From positions 1-64,000 of the forward strand of contig JAEXYA010000029.1 in assembly GCA_023451825.1 (NCBI GenBank): DNA of 64,000 nt, given 5' to 3'. Positions 1 to 8,914 of this stretch are shown one piece after another. The translations under genes were made by a program, and so were the position numbers. Position 1 is the first letter of the stretch; the number at the start of each line of letters is the position of its first letter. The notes under the pieces are model-generated. The model saw only the letters and a program-made list of their open reading frames with translations, was not told the origin of the DNA and did no database searches. This stretch comes from Pseudomonadota bacterium (GTDB lineage Bacteria > Pseudomonadota > Alphaproteobacteria > Rhizobiales > Xanthobacteraceae).

Positions 1-13
1 GGGGCCTGGTGGG

Positions 14-31
14 TTTTGCCCCACCCTACGG
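14..31. repeat. Partial palindromic repeat, family A
   Basis: This is the right arm of the GTAGGGTGGGCAAAG...CTTTGCCCACCCTAC repeat, complete copies of which lie at 16859, 22291, 27967 and 29864. The left arm falls outside the window. Confidence 0.6.
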
Positions 32-58
32 AATACCATCAGCGCTGCTCATTAAATC

Positions 59-90
59 AGCCCTTCGTGACAGCCTCACGGAGGGCTTTT
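59..90 (+). terminator. Intrinsic terminator of a gene upstream of the window
   Basis: AGCCCT-CGTGA pairs with TCACG-AGGGCT around a five-base loop and is followed by TTTT. It sits 85 bases before the first gene start, so it most likely ends a plus-strand gene outside the window. Confidence 0.65.
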
Positions 91-174
91 CATTGCGGTG
101 CATATGCGAACGGTGTTCAATCCCCGGTGGAGCCACAAAGGCCCATAAGAACAACAATCATTGGGAGTTTCGAA

Positions 175-1410
175 ATGCCTTCGATCCGCGCTTACGCGCT
201 GGCATTGTCCACCGCAGCGACCATCAGCGTCGTCGCATCCGGCAACGCACTGGCCCAGAAGAAATACGACACCGGCGCCACGGATACCGAGATCAAGATC
301 GGCAATATCATGCCGTATAGCGGCCCTGCCTCGTCCTACGGACTGATCGGCAAGACCGAGGCCGCCTATTTCAAGATGGTCAATGACAATGGCGGCGTGA
401 ATGGCCGCAAGATCAACTTCATCACCTATGACGATGCCTATTCGCCGCCAAAGGCTGTGGAGCAGGCGCGCAAGCTGGTGGAGTCCGACGAAGCCCTGCT
501 GATCTTCAACTCGCTCGGCACGCCGTCCAACACCGCGTTCCAGAAATACATGAATGCCAAGAAAGTGCCGCAGCTGTTCGTCGCCACCGGCGCCAGCAAA
601 TGGAACGATCCAAAGCATTTCCCATGGACCATGGGCTGGCAGCCGAGCTACGCCGTCGAGGCGCAGATCTATGCCAAATATCTGATGAAGGAAAAGCCTG
701 GCGCCAAGGTTGCTGTGCTCTATCAGAACGACGATTTCGGCAAGGACTACCAGAAGGCCTTCAAGGACGCATTGGGCGCCAAGGCGGCATCGATGCTGGT
801 GATCGAGGAGAGCTATGAAATCTCCGAGCCGAGCATCGACTCGCATATCGTCAAGGTGAAGTCGCTCAATCCCGATGTGGTCGTGCATTTCGTGACGCCG
901 AAATTTGCGGCGCAGGGTATCCGAAAGATCGGCGAGCTCGGCTGGAAGCCGCTGCAGCTGGTCACCAATGTCAGCGTGTCCGTCGGGGCTGTCATGCAGC
1001 CCGCCGGTTTCGACAATGCCCAGGGCGTGCTGTCGGCCGACTATCGCAAGGACGGCGCAGACTCGCAGTGGAACAACGACCCCGGCATGAAGAAGTGGTC
1101 GGCCTTCGTCGACAAATACATGCCGGGCGCCGACCGCACCGACAACAGCCTCGTCTATGGTTATGGCGCTGCGCAGACCATGGTGAAAGTGCTGGAAATG
1201 GCCGGCGACAATCTCACCCGTGAGAACGTGATGAAGCAGGCCGCGAGCCTGAAGGACTTTGCGCCCGACACGCTGCTGCCGGGCATCACGATCACGACCT
1301 CAGCTACCGATTATGCGCCGATCGCCCAGCTTCGCATGATGCGTTTCAAAGGCGACAAATGGGAGCTGTTCGGCGATGTCATCAATGCCGATGTGACTGC
1401 GCCCGAGTAA
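175..1410 (+). CDS. ABC transporter periplasmic binding protein, HAAT family (paralog 1 of 4)
   Basis: This 411-aa protein is a type I periplasmic binding protein of the Peripla_BP_6/LivJ class. Such proteins deliver branched amino acids, aromatic acids or similar solutes to a LivHMGF-type ABC importer. A Sec signal occupies about residues 1-27, with cleavage after ALA before QKKYDTG. Conserved blocks include YSGPAS near the mature N-terminus and SPPKAVEQ. The ATG at 175 was chosen because GGGAG lies just upstream and the signal peptide begins there; an in-frame ATG at 16 would add 53 residues without signal character. Three close paralogs follow in tandem. The ligand cannot be read from sequence; the nearby catabolic genes suggest an aromatic acid. 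Confidence 0.93.
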   Translation: MPSIRAYALALSTAATISVVASGNALAQKKYDTGATDTEIKIGNIMPYSGPASSYGLIGKTEAAYFKMVNDNGGVNGRKINFITYDDAYSPPKAVEQARKLVESDEALLIFNSLGTPSNTAFQKYMNAKKVPQLFVATGASKWNDPKHFPWTMGWQPSYAVEAQIYAKYLMKEKPGAKVAVLYQNDDFGKDYQKAFKDALGAKAASMLVIEESYEISEPSIDSHIVKVKSLNPDVVVHFVTPKFAAQGIRKIGELGWKPLQLVTNVSVSVGAVMQPAGFDNAQGVLSADYRKDGADSQWNNDPGMKKWSAFVDKYMPGADRTDNSLVYGYGAAQTMVKVLEMAGDNLTRENVMKQAASLKDFAPDTLLPGITITTSATDYAPIAQLRMMRFKGDKWELFGDVINADVTAPE

Positions 1411-1454
1411 GTGCAACGCACTTACTGCACCGCACGCAGTTTAGAGACATTCAG

Positions 1455-1486
1455 AGCCCCTGCGATTTTGTCGCAGGGGCTTTTTC
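1455..1486 (+). terminator. Intrinsic terminator after binding protein 1
   Basis: AGCCCCTGCGA pairs perfectly with TCGCAGGGGCT around TTTTG, and TTTTTCTT follows. It separates binding proteins 1 and 2, so they are at least partly transcribed independently. Confidence 0.85.
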
Positions 1487-1579
1487 TTGTGACGTAACGC
1501 CGACAGGCGTTCAATATGTCGCAGGGGCCGCAGAGCTCCGCAAAAACTGTTGGGACGAAACGACCACGGGAGACATTGA

Positions 1580-2812
1580 ATGCTCGCACGAACATTGCGC
1601 CTAGCAGCGCTTCCTGCTGCGCTTGCCCTGATGGCTGCAACCACTGTCGCTTTTGCGCAGAAGAAATACGACACCGGCGCCACCGACACCGAGATCAAGA
1701 TCGGCAACATCATCCCTTACAGCGGCCCCGCCTCCGCTTACGGGCTGATCGGCAAGACCGAGGCCGCCTATTTCAACATGATCAATGCCCAGGGCGGCAT
1801 CAACGGGCGCAAGATCAACTTCATCAGCTATGATGACGGCTATTCGCCACCGAAGGCTGTCGAGCAGGTGCGCAAGCTTGTGGAATCAGACGAGGTCCTC
1901 GTCGTCTTCAACCCCCTCGGCACGCCCTCCAACACCGCGATCCAGAAATATCTCAACGGCAAGAAAGTGCCGCAGCTCTTCGTCGCCACCGGTGCCACCA
2001 AGTGGAACGATCCGAAGAATTTTCCGTGGACCATCGGTTGGCAGCCTTCCTATCAGAGCGAGGCGATCATCTACGCGAAATACCTGCTGAAGGAGAAGCC
2101 GAACGCCAAGATCGGCGTGCTCTACCAGAACGACGATTTCGGCAAGGACTACCTGAAAGGATTCAAGGACGGCCTTGGCGCCAAAGCCGCATCGATGATC
2201 ATCATCGAGGACAGCTATGAGATCGCCGAACCGACCATCGACACCCATGTGGTGAAGTTGAAGGCCGCCAATCCCGATGTACTGATGATTTTCACCACGC
2301 CGAAATTCGCAGCGCAGACCATCAAGAAGACCGCCGAACTCGGCTGGAAACCGCTGCAGATCCTCGCCAATGTCAGCATCTCGGTCGGCGCCGTGATGCA
2401 GCCCGCAGGCTTCGACAATGCGCAAGGCGTGCTGTCGGCCTCCTACAGCAAAGACGGGACCGACCCGCAATGGAAAGACGATGCCGGCATCAAGAAGTGG
2501 AACGCGTTCCTCGACAAATACATGCCGGAGGCCAACAAGGCGGACTCGAGCACCATCTATGGCTATGGCGCAGCACAGACGCTGGTGAAGGTGCTGGAAA
2601 TGTGCGGCGATGACCTCACCCGCGCCAATGTCATGAAGCAGGCCGCGAGCCTGAAGGATTTTGTCCCGGACACGCTGCTGCCCGGCGTGAAAATCAACAC
2701 GTCCCCGACTGATTTCGCACCGATTTCGCAACTCCAGATGCAGCGCTTCAAAGGCAATGCCTGGGAGCGTTTCGGCGAGATCTTCAGCGGCGATGTCGCG
2801 GCAACACAATAG
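1580..2812 (+). CDS. ABC transporter periplasmic binding protein, HAAT family (paralog 2 of 4)
   Basis: This 410-aa Peripla_BP_6-type protein is very close to its upstream neighbour. The mature N-terminus again begins QKKYDTGATDTEIKIGN after a signal peptide of about 26 residues. The ATG at 1580 follows GGGAGA at 1568 with six-base spacing. Near-identity across the whole length with paralogs 1, 3 and 4 shows repeated local duplication. Differences are spread through the protein rather than clustered, which would fit altered ligand range but proves nothing. It probably feeds the Liv-type permease genes at 7.9-11.4 kb or an importer elsewhere. Confidence 0.93.
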   Translation: MLARTLRLAALPAALALMAATTVAFAQKKYDTGATDTEIKIGNIIPYSGPASAYGLIGKTEAAYFNMINAQGGINGRKINFISYDDGYSPPKAVEQVRKLVESDEVLVVFNPLGTPSNTAIQKYLNGKKVPQLFVATGATKWNDPKNFPWTIGWQPSYQSEAIIYAKYLLKEKPNAKIGVLYQNDDFGKDYLKGFKDGLGAKAASMIIIEDSYEIAEPTIDTHVVKLKAANPDVLMIFTTPKFAAQTIKKTAELGWKPLQILANVSISVGAVMQPAGFDNAQGVLSASYSKDGTDPQWKDDAGIKKWNAFLDKYMPEANKADSSTIYGYGAAQTLVKVLEMCGDDLTRANVMKQAASLKDFVPDTLLPGVKINTSPTDFAPISQLQMQRFKGNAWERFGEIFSGDVAATQ

Positions 2813-2856
2813 TCCCGCGCCAGCACTGCTGCATCAGCGAAGGACAAAAAGATATC

Positions 2857-2889
2857 GCCCTCGCGACCATGTCGCGGGGGCTTTTTCTT
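2857..2889 (+). terminator. Intrinsic terminator after binding protein 2
   Basis: GCCCTCGCGAC pairs with GTCGCGGGGGC through eleven base pairs with one G-U, followed by TTTTTCTT. The loop is three bases. Confidence 0.85.
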
Positions 2890-2985
2890 GCCGGTGGCCC
2901 CGCCCCGGTGTTGAATGAGGTCAGGGGCCGAAGAGCTCCGGCGTTAAAAAACGTGACACACAAGCCATCATCAGGGAGATCCGAA

Positions 2986-4215
2986 ATGCCTGCAATGCAT
3001 CTGCGTTTGGCCGTGCTTCCGGCTGCCGTCGCGCTGCTCGCCGCCACCACGTCCGGCGCGCTGGCCCAGAAGAAATACGGCCCCGGCGTCACCGACACCG
3101 AAATCAAGATCGGCAACATCATGCCTTACAGCGGGCCAGCATCCGCATATGGCGTGATCGGCAAGACCGAGGAAGCCTATTTCAAGAAGATCAATGCCGA
3201 GGGCGGCATCAACGGCCGCAAGATCAATTTCATCAGCTACGATGATGGCTACTCGCCACCGAAAACTGTCGAACAGGCGCGAAAACTCGTCGAGAGCGAT
3301 GAGGTGTTGTTGATCTTCAACCCGCTCGGCACGCCGCCGAATTCGGCGATCCACAAATACATGAACGCCAAGAAAGTCCCACAACTCTTCGTCGCCACCG
3401 GCGCCACCAAATGGAACGATCATAAGGACTTCCCATGGACCATGGGCTGGCAACCCAGCTACCAGTCTGAAACGCAGATCTACGCGAAGTATCTCCTGAA
3501 GGAGCGTCCCAATGCGAAGATCGGCGTGCTGTTTCAGAATGACGACTACGGCAAGGACTATCTGAAAGGCCTCAAGGACGGGCTCGGCGCCAAGGCCGCG
3601 ACGATGATCATCGCGGAAGAAGCCTATGAGACCTCGCAACCGACCATCGACAGCCACATCGTCAAGCTGAAGTCGTCGGGCGCCGATGTCTTCATCAACA
3701 TCACCACGCCGAAATTCGCCGCCCAGGCGATCAAGAAGATCGCCGAGATCGGCTGGAAGCCCGAGCACTTCCTCAACAACGTCTCGGCTTCGGTCGGCAG
3801 CGTGATGAAGCCCGCCGGCTTCGAGAATGGCCAGGGCATCATCTCGGCAGCTTATGCGAAGGATGTGTCCGATCCGCAATGGAAGGATGATGCGGGGATG
3901 AAGACCTTCCTGGCCTTCCTCGCGAAGGACTTTCCGGAAGGCAACAAGCTCGACGGCAATGTCATCGTCGGTTATGGCGCCGCACAGACGCTGGTGCAGG
4001 TGCTCAAACAATGCGGCGACGATCTGACCCGCGAGAACGTCATGAAGCAGGCCGCCAGCCTGAAGGACTATCGCACGGAGATCCTTCTGCCGGGCATCAA
4101 GATCAACACATCGGCAACCGACTTCGCGCCGATCAGCCAATTGCAGCTGATGCGCTTCAAGGGCGAGATGTGGGAGCTGTTCGGCGACATCATCAGCGCC
4201 GACGTCGCCGGCTGA
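2986..4215 (+). CDS. ABC transporter periplasmic binding protein, HAAT family (paralog 3 of 4)
   Basis: This 409-aa periplasmic binding protein has a signal peptide ending ALA before QKKYGPG. The ATG at 2986 sits eight bases after GGGAGA; an in-frame ATG at 2869 would place 39 non-signal residues, partly encoded by the preceding terminator, in front of the signal. It shares the YSGPASAYG and SPPKTVEQ blocks with its tandem relatives. It differs from them in the ligand-facing middle third (for example SASVGSVMKPAGFENG), so it may have a different ligand preference, which is inference. Confidence 0.93.
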   Translation: MPAMHLRLAVLPAAVALLAATTSGALAQKKYGPGVTDTEIKIGNIMPYSGPASAYGVIGKTEEAYFKKINAEGGINGRKINFISYDDGYSPPKTVEQARKLVESDEVLLIFNPLGTPPNSAIHKYMNAKKVPQLFVATGATKWNDHKDFPWTMGWQPSYQSETQIYAKYLLKERPNAKIGVLFQNDDYGKDYLKGLKDGLGAKAATMIIAEEAYETSQPTIDSHIVKLKSSGADVFINITTPKFAAQAIKKIAEIGWKPEHFLNNVSASVGSVMKPAGFENGQGIISAAYAKDVSDPQWKDDAGMKTFLAFLAKDFPEGNKLDGNVIVGYGAAQTLVQVLKQCGDDLTRENVMKQAASLKDYRTEILLPGIKINTSATDFAPISQLQLMRFKGEMWELFGDIISADVAG

Positions 4216-4238
4216 TCATTCCTTCCAGCGAAATAAAT

Positions 4239-4278
4239 GGGGCCTGCGACCAAATTCGACGCGGGCCCCGTCGCTTTT
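4239..4278 (+). terminator. Probable terminator after binding protein 3
   Basis: GGGGCCTGCG pairs with CGCGGGCCCC across an eleven-base loop. The following tract (GTCGCTTTT) is less U-rich than in the two preceding terminators, so termination may be partial. Confidence 0.6.
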
Positions 4279-4391
4279 CGGAGGCTTTCCATTTGAGCAG
4301 CCTCGCATTCGCGCTATGACCGCATCGCACGCGCAAGAGCGCAGCTGCAAAACAAGAAACTCACGCCTTGCACGCAAGGGAAGGAACTGAA

Positions 4392-5621
4392 ATGTCCGCT
4401 ACGTCAGTGCGGCTTGCGGCCCTCTCGGCCGCCGCCATATTGCTCGCCGCCTCCTCCACCACCGTCTTCGCCCAGAAGAAATATGACACTGGCGCCAGCG
4501 ATACAGAAATCAAGCTCGGCAATATCGTGCCCTATAGCGGCCCGGCGTCAGCCTACGGCGCTGTCGGCAAGGCGCAGGCCGCTTACTTCAAGATGATCAA
4601 CGACAAGGGCGGCATCAACGGCCGCAAGATCACCTTCATCTCCTATGACGATGCCTATTCGCCGCCCAAGGCCGTCGAGCAGACCCGCAAGCTGGTCGAG
4701 AGCGATGAAGTGCTGCTGCTGTTCTCGGCGCTCGGCACGCCCTCGAACACGGCGATTCACAAATACATGAATGCCAAGAAGGTGCCGCAGCTGTTCTTGG
4801 CCACCGGCGCCACCAAGTGGAATGATCCGAAGAACTTCCCGTGGACCATGGGTTATCTGCCGAGCTACCAGAGCGAAGGCCGCATCTATGCCCAGTACCT
4901 CATGAAGGAAAAGGCCGGCGCGAAAGTCGGCGTGCTCTATCAGAACGACGATTTCGGCAAGGACTACCTCAAGGGCCTCCGCGATGGTTTCGGCGACAAG
5001 GCGTCGTCGATCGTGATCGAGGACAGCTACGAGTTGACCGAGCCGACTGTCGATTCCCATATCGTGAAGATCAAGGCGGCCAATCCCGACGTGGTCGTCA
5101 TCTTCGCGACGCCGAAATTCGCGGCGCAGACCATCAAGAAGATCGCCGAACTCGGCTGGAAGCCCAACATGATCGTGCCGGGTGTCAGCGTCTCGGTCGG
5201 CCAGGTGCTGCGCCCGGCAGGCATCGAGAACGCGCAGGGCCTGATCTCGGCGCATTACGCCAAGGACGCCACCGACCCGCAATGGAAGGACGATCCCGGC
5301 ATGATCGCCTATAAGGAGTTCCTCGCCAAATATGTGCCGGACGGCAACCCCGCGGATTCCTCGCTGATGTCCGGCTACAACATCGCCGAGACCATGGCGG
5401 TCCTGCTCAAGCAATGCGGCGACGACCTCACCCGCGCCAATGTGATGAAGCAGGCGGCGAACCTGAAGGACGTCCAGCAGTCCACACTGCTACCGGGCGT
5501 CAAGGTCAACACCTCCCCGACCGACTTCGCGCCCATCGACCAGATGCAGATGATGAAGTTCGAAGGCGAAAGCTGGAAGCTGTTTGGCGAGGTGATGAAG
5601 GGCGAGGTCGGGACGAATTGA
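4392..5621 (+). CDS. ABC transporter periplasmic binding protein, HAAT family (paralog 4 of 4)
   Basis: This 409-aa Peripla_BP_6-type binding protein has a signal peptide of about 30 residues ending VFA before QKKYDTG. The start at 4392 follows AAGGAA; an upstream in-frame ATG at 4368 adds only MHAREGTE. It is the most diverged of the four tandem paralogs (YSGPASAYGAVGKAQAA; VSVGQVLRPAGIENAQ). The next gene is a glycerate kinase in the same direction, 72 bases on, with a stable CCCCTCTCCCG/CGGGAGAGGGG hairpin between them. Confidence 0.93.
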   Translation: MSATSVRLAALSAAAILLAASSTTVFAQKKYDTGASDTEIKLGNIVPYSGPASAYGAVGKAQAAYFKMINDKGGINGRKITFISYDDAYSPPKAVEQTRKLVESDEVLLLFSALGTPSNTAIHKYMNAKKVPQLFLATGATKWNDPKNFPWTMGYLPSYQSEGRIYAQYLMKEKAGAKVGVLYQNDDFGKDYLKGLRDGFGDKASSIVIEDSYELTEPTVDSHIVKIKAANPDVVVIFATPKFAAQTIKKIAELGWKPNMIVPGVSVSVGQVLRPAGIENAQGLISAHYAKDATDPQWKDDPGMIAYKEFLAKYVPDGNPADSSLMSGYNIAETMAVLLKQCGDDLTRANVMKQAANLKDVQQSTLLPGVKVNTSPTDFAPIDQMQMMKFEGESWKLFGEVMKGEVGTN

Positions 5622-5630
5622 GATGCTCTT

Positions 5631-5656
5631 CCCCTCTCCCGCTTGCGGGAGAGGGG
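5631..5656. repeat. Short palindromic repeat, family I
   Basis: CCCCTCTCCCGC and GCGGGAGAGGGG form a near-perfect inverted repeat. Related sequences are at 24797-24960 and 35757-35784. It could also act as a terminator or mRNA 3' end, though no U-tract follows. Confidence 0.6.
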
Positions 5657-5693
5657 ATTGCCGCCTCCGCGATTGCCGGTCATAACCCCTCCC

Positions 5694-6974
5694 ATGACCG
5701 ACAAACGCCCCCTGCTCCGCGCCATTTTCGATGCCGCTGTTGCCGCAGCGCATCCTGACGTCATTCTCAGCGCCCATCTGCCGGCGCCGCCGAAAGGCCG
5801 CATCATCTGCCTCGCCGCCGGCAAAGGCGCCGCCGCGATGGCGGCCGCCGCCGAGGCGTATTATCTCGACGAATTGAAGCTCGACCCCGAACGCCTGACC
5901 GGCATCGCCACCACCCGGCATGGCCATGGCGTGCCGACCCGCCGCATCCGCGTGGTCGAGGCCGGTCATCCCGTTCCCGACGAAGCCGGCATGAAGGGCG
6001 CCGACGACACGCTGGCCCTTGCCGCCACCGCGACCGCTGACGACCTGCTGTTGGTGCTCATCACCGGCGGCGGCTCGGCGAACTGGACCGCGCCGGTGGC
6101 CGGCATCACCTTCCAGCAGAAGCAACAGCTCAACCGGGCACTGCTGCGCTCCGGCGCCGTGATCGGCGAGATCAACACCGTCCGCAAACATCTCTCCCGA
6201 ATCAAGGGCGGCCGCCTCGCCCGCGCCGGACAGAAAGCCGAGATCCTGTCGCTGGCGATTTCCGACGTCCCGCATGACGATCCCGCGGTGATCGCGTCCG
6301 GACCGACGGTGCCTGATTCCACGACGCTCGCAGACGCGCGCGCCATCGTCGCCAAATATAAGCTGGCCGTGGACGACGCCGTGAGCGCCGCATTGAACGA
6401 TGCCGGCAATGAGAGCGTGAAGTCGAACGATCCGGCTTTTGCTCGTGCGGCTTTCAAGCTGATCGCGCGTCCGAAGGAATCGCTCGACGCCGCCGCTCAG
6501 GTCGCCCGCGATGCAGGCTATGAGGTCATCGATCTCGGCGCCGATCTCGAAGGCGAAGCGCGCGAGGTTGCGGCTGAACATGCCGCCATGGCGCTGAAGG
6601 CGCAGGCCGAAGGCAGAAAGATTGCCATCGTGTCTGGCGGCGAACTCACCGTCACCGTGGTGGGCAATGGCCGCGGCGGCCCCAATCAGGAATATGCGCT
6701 GGCGCTCGTGGATGCCTTCAAGGACACCACAGGCATTGTCGCTCTGGCTGGCGACACCGATGGCGCCGATGGCGGCGCCGGCAGCGCCAGCGATCCGGCG
6801 GGCGCACTGCTCGACGCAAAGACCTTTGAGGCCATGCGCGCGCAGAAGCTCGATCCGATTGCGTCATTGAAGAACAATGACGCGACGACATTCTTCACGG
6901 CGACAGGCGATCTGCTGCAGACCGGGCCGACACTGACCAATGTGAATGATATCAGAGTGATTTTGGTGGGGTAG
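5694..6974 (+). CDS. Glycerate 2-kinase / putative hydroxypyruvate reductase (MOFRL family)
   Basis: This 426-aa protein belongs to the GCK/TtuD family, whose members phosphorylate D-glycerate to 2-phosphoglycerate; older annotations call them hydroxypyruvate reductases. The N-terminal GCK domain includes the glycine-rich stretch LITGGGSANW, and the C-terminal MOFRL domain carries VSGGELTVTVVG followed by GRGGPNQEYAL. The ATG at 5694 was preferred to an in-frame start at 5643 because that upstream stretch is encoded by the palindromic repeat. It stands alone between the binding-protein array and the MarR gene, and no link to the aromatic pathway is evident. Confidence 0.88.
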   Translation: MTDKRPLLRAIFDAAVAAAHPDVILSAHLPAPPKGRIICLAAGKGAAAMAAAAEAYYLDELKLDPERLTGIATTRHGHGVPTRRIRVVEAGHPVPDEAGMKGADDTLALAATATADDLLLVLITGGGSANWTAPVAGITFQQKQQLNRALLRSGAVIGEINTVRKHLSRIKGGRLARAGQKAEILSLAISDVPHDDPAVIASGPTVPDSTTLADARAIVAKYKLAVDDAVSAALNDAGNESVKSNDPAFARAAFKLIARPKESLDAAAQVARDAGYEVIDLGADLEGEAREVAAEHAAMALKAQAEGRKIAIVSGGELTVTVVGNGRGGPNQEYALALVDAFKDTTGIVALAGDTDGADGGAGSASDPAGALLDAKTFEAMRAQKLDPIASLKNNDATTFFTATGDLLQTGPTLTNVNDIRVILVG

Positions 6975-6979
6975 GTCTT

Positions 6980-7148
6980 CTCCCTCCTCCAAGCCGCGCA
7001 GCGGCGCCGTGGGGAGGGTGGATCGACCGCGAAGCGGGCGAGACGGGTGGGGTGTTTCCCCAAACTCCGCCCTTCCGTGGGGATAGACCCCACCCGGCGC
7101 TACGCGCCACCCTCCCCGCTGCGCAGCTACGCTGCTTGGGGGAGGGAG
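6980..7148. repeat. Long palindromic repeat, family C
   Basis: CTCCCTCCTCCAAGC...GCTTGGGGGAGGGAG outer arms enclose GGTGGGGT/ACCCCACC and GCGCCGTGGGGAGGGTGG/CCACCCTCCCCGCTGCGC arms. A second copy lies at 61282-61452. It fills the spacer between the convergent glycerate kinase and MarR genes. Confidence 0.8.
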
Positions 7149-7178
7149 ATCACGAGCTACAGCGCGTCGTTGTGCCGC

Positions 7179-7685
7179 TCAAAACTCGTTCGCGATCTTC
7201 GCCATCATGCCGAGCAGCGCCTTGTGCTCGCCCGGCCCGAGCAGCTCGATCAACCGCGCTTCGTGCCGTGTCGCCACCAGTTTCTTCGCACGCGCCAGCG
7301 TCGCGCGGCCCTTGTCCGTCAGCATCAGTACATGCGAGCGACGATCGCTCGGCGAGCGCATCCGCGTCAGCAGATCGCGGCTTTCCAGCCCGTCCAGCAT
7401 GGACACGAAATTCGGACGAAGAATGCCGAGCGTGTTGGCGATCTCGGTCTGGTTGCGGCCGGGATTGTTGTCGAGCAGCAGCAAGACCGAAAACTGTGCC
7501 GGCGTCAGCTGCAGCGGCGCCATGCAGCGATGGAAATCATCGAACACTTTCAGCTGCGCACGTTTGATCACATAGCCCAGCAGCTCGCTGAGCTCACCCA
7601 TGACAAGCGTTGCGCCGTCTTCATCCAAAGCGGGCGGCTCGATAGGTTTGGCGGAATCCTGGACAGGAGTTTTCGACGTGGTCAT
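7179..7685 (-). CDS. MarR-family transcriptional regulator
   Basis: This 168-aa winged-helix protein has a typical MarR core: QLTPAQFSVLLLL, then the recognition helix region NQTEIANTLGILRPNFVSML and the wing DRRSHVLMLTDKG. It is divergent from the Liv-type transport operon, with about 180 bases between the genes. In Rhodopseudomonas palustris the MarR protein CouR sits beside coumarate transport and catabolic genes and responds to p-coumaroyl-CoA. Gene context makes this a candidate CouR-like repressor, but orthology is inferred from neighbourhood and not shown by alignment. Confidence 0.9.
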   Translation of the reverse strand: MTTSKTPVQDSAKPIEPPALDEDGATLVMGELSELLGYVIKRAQLKVFDDFHRCMAPLQLTPAQFSVLLLLDNNPGRNQTEIANTLGILRPNFVSMLDGLESRDLLTRMRSPSDRRSHVLMLTDKGRATLARAKKLVATRHEARLIELLGPGEHKALLGMMAKIANEF

Positions 7686-7745
7686 CGCTCGCCTTCCGCG
7701 CAGCCCGGTGGTTCAATGTCACACCCGGTCGGATCGCGGCTGGGC

Positions 7746-7773
7746 TTGAGTTATGTCTAATAATCGTTATCAA
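7746..7773 (+). promoter_or_regulatory. Candidate promoter/operator between marR and the transport operon
   Basis: TTGAGT at 7746 and TATCAA at 7768 are spaced 16 bases apart. ATAA-TCG-TTAT at 7760-7770 is a short inverted repeat overlapping the would-be -10 region. The 183-base divergent spacer is locally AT-rich here. This is a plausible MarR-controlled promoter; no start site is known. Confidence 0.35.
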
Positions 7774-7868
7774 TCATACCAAATATGTGAGCGGGTTCAA
7801 CCGCCATTGTTGATTGTCCTGCCCCTGTGGTATCCGCCGCGGCAGGCAATTTGGGGGAGCGTCCGGCC

Positions 7869-8909
7869 TTGAATACGACGATCTTGCTGTTCCTGCTTCA
7901 GGACGGCATCACCAATGGCGCGATCTATGCGCTGCTGGGACTGGCACTGGTGCTGGTCTTCGCGGTCACGCGCGTGATCCTGATCCCCCAGGGCGAGTTC
8001 ATCACCTTTGGCGCGCTGACCTATGCCAGCCTGTCCGCCGGGCAGATGCCGGGAACCATCAAGCTTGCGGTGGCCATGGGCGTCGTCGCCTTTGCCTTCG
8101 ATCTGTTCTCTTTCCGCCGCGCGCTTCAGGCCAGGCGCGTGCTGCGCTCGCTGGCTCTGAACATCGTGTTCCCGCTGGCCATCTGGGGCGTGATGCTGGC
8201 GCTCGGCGGCAAACCACAGCCCATCGCCGTCAACATCGCCCTGTCCTTGCTGATCGTCGCTGCTATCGGCCTGTTTCTCTATCGCATCGCCTATCAGCCG
8301 ATCGCCCACACATCCGTGCTCGTGCTGCTGATCGCCTCGGTGGGTTGCCACCTCGCGCTGCAGGGATTTGGCCTCGTCTTCTTCGGCGCCGAAGGCCAGC
8401 GTGGCCCGGCGATCTCCACCGATGCCATCACCATTGGCGCCCTGCGCTTCACCGGCCAGAGCATCGCGGTCTATGGCATCACGGCAGCGCTGATCGTCGG
8501 GCTGTGGCTGTTCTTCGGCTACACGCTCTATGGCAAAGCCCTGCGCGCGACGGCGGTGAACCGCCTCGGTGCCCGGCTCGTCGGCATTCGCACCACTTTG
8601 TCGGGCCAGCTCGCTTTCCTGCTGGCCTCCGTCATCGGCGCCATCTCAGGCATCCTGATCGTGCCGATCACCACACTCTATTACGACACCGGGTTCCTGA
8701 TCGGCTTGAAGGGCTTTGTCGCCGCCATCATCGGCGGGCTGGTGAGCTATCCGCTCACCGCCGCAGCCGCGATTCTGGTGGGATGCGTCGAGGCTTTCTC
8801 GTCCTTCTATGCCAGCAACTTCAAGGAAGTGATCGTCTTCACATTGATCCTGCCGGTTCTGCTGCTGCGCTCGCTCGCAGCCCCCGAAGTCGAAGAAGAG
8901 AAGGATTGA
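7869..8909 (+). CDS. livH: LivH-like ABC transporter inner-membrane permease
   Basis: This protein of about 346 aa belongs to the BPD_transp_2/LivH class and forms one half of the membrane channel of a HAAT importer. It is almost entirely hydrophobic, with roughly eight membrane segments, and has family blocks QDGITNGAIYALLGLAL near the N-terminus and GFVAAIIGGL near the C-terminus. A TTG start at 7869 is proposed because GGGGGAG at 7853 is correctly spaced and the protein then starts as LivH proteins do; a GTG at 7827 would add 14 residues without a ribosome site. The next gene starts five bases after the stop. Confidence 0.92.
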   Translation: MNTTILLFLLQDGITNGAIYALLGLALVLVFAVTRVILIPQGEFITFGALTYASLSAGQMPGTIKLAVAMGVVAFAFDLFSFRRALQARRVLRSLALNIVFPLAIWGVMLALGGKPQPIAVNIALSLLIVAAIGLFLYRIAYQPIAHTSVLVLLIASVGCHLALQGFGLVFFGAEGQRGPAISTDAITIGALRFTGQSIAVYGITAALIVGLWLFFGYTLYGKALRATAVNRLGARLVGIRTTLSGQLAFLLASVIGAISGILIVPITTLYYDTGFLIGLKGFVAAIIGGLVSYPLTAAAAILVGCVEAFSSFYASNFKEVIVFTLILPVLLLRSLAAPEVEEEKD

Positions 8910-8914
8910 GCGCC

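Noticed and set aside
2971..4140. 389-codon minus-strand frame
   Set aside because: Complement of binding protein 3, with the same type of shadow in all four tandem paralogs.
7814..8914. Long open frame upstream of and continuous with the LivM-LivG fusion
   Set aside because: It overlaps livH in another frame and its translation is Arg/Pro-rich without LivM features; the real start is the ATG at 8915.
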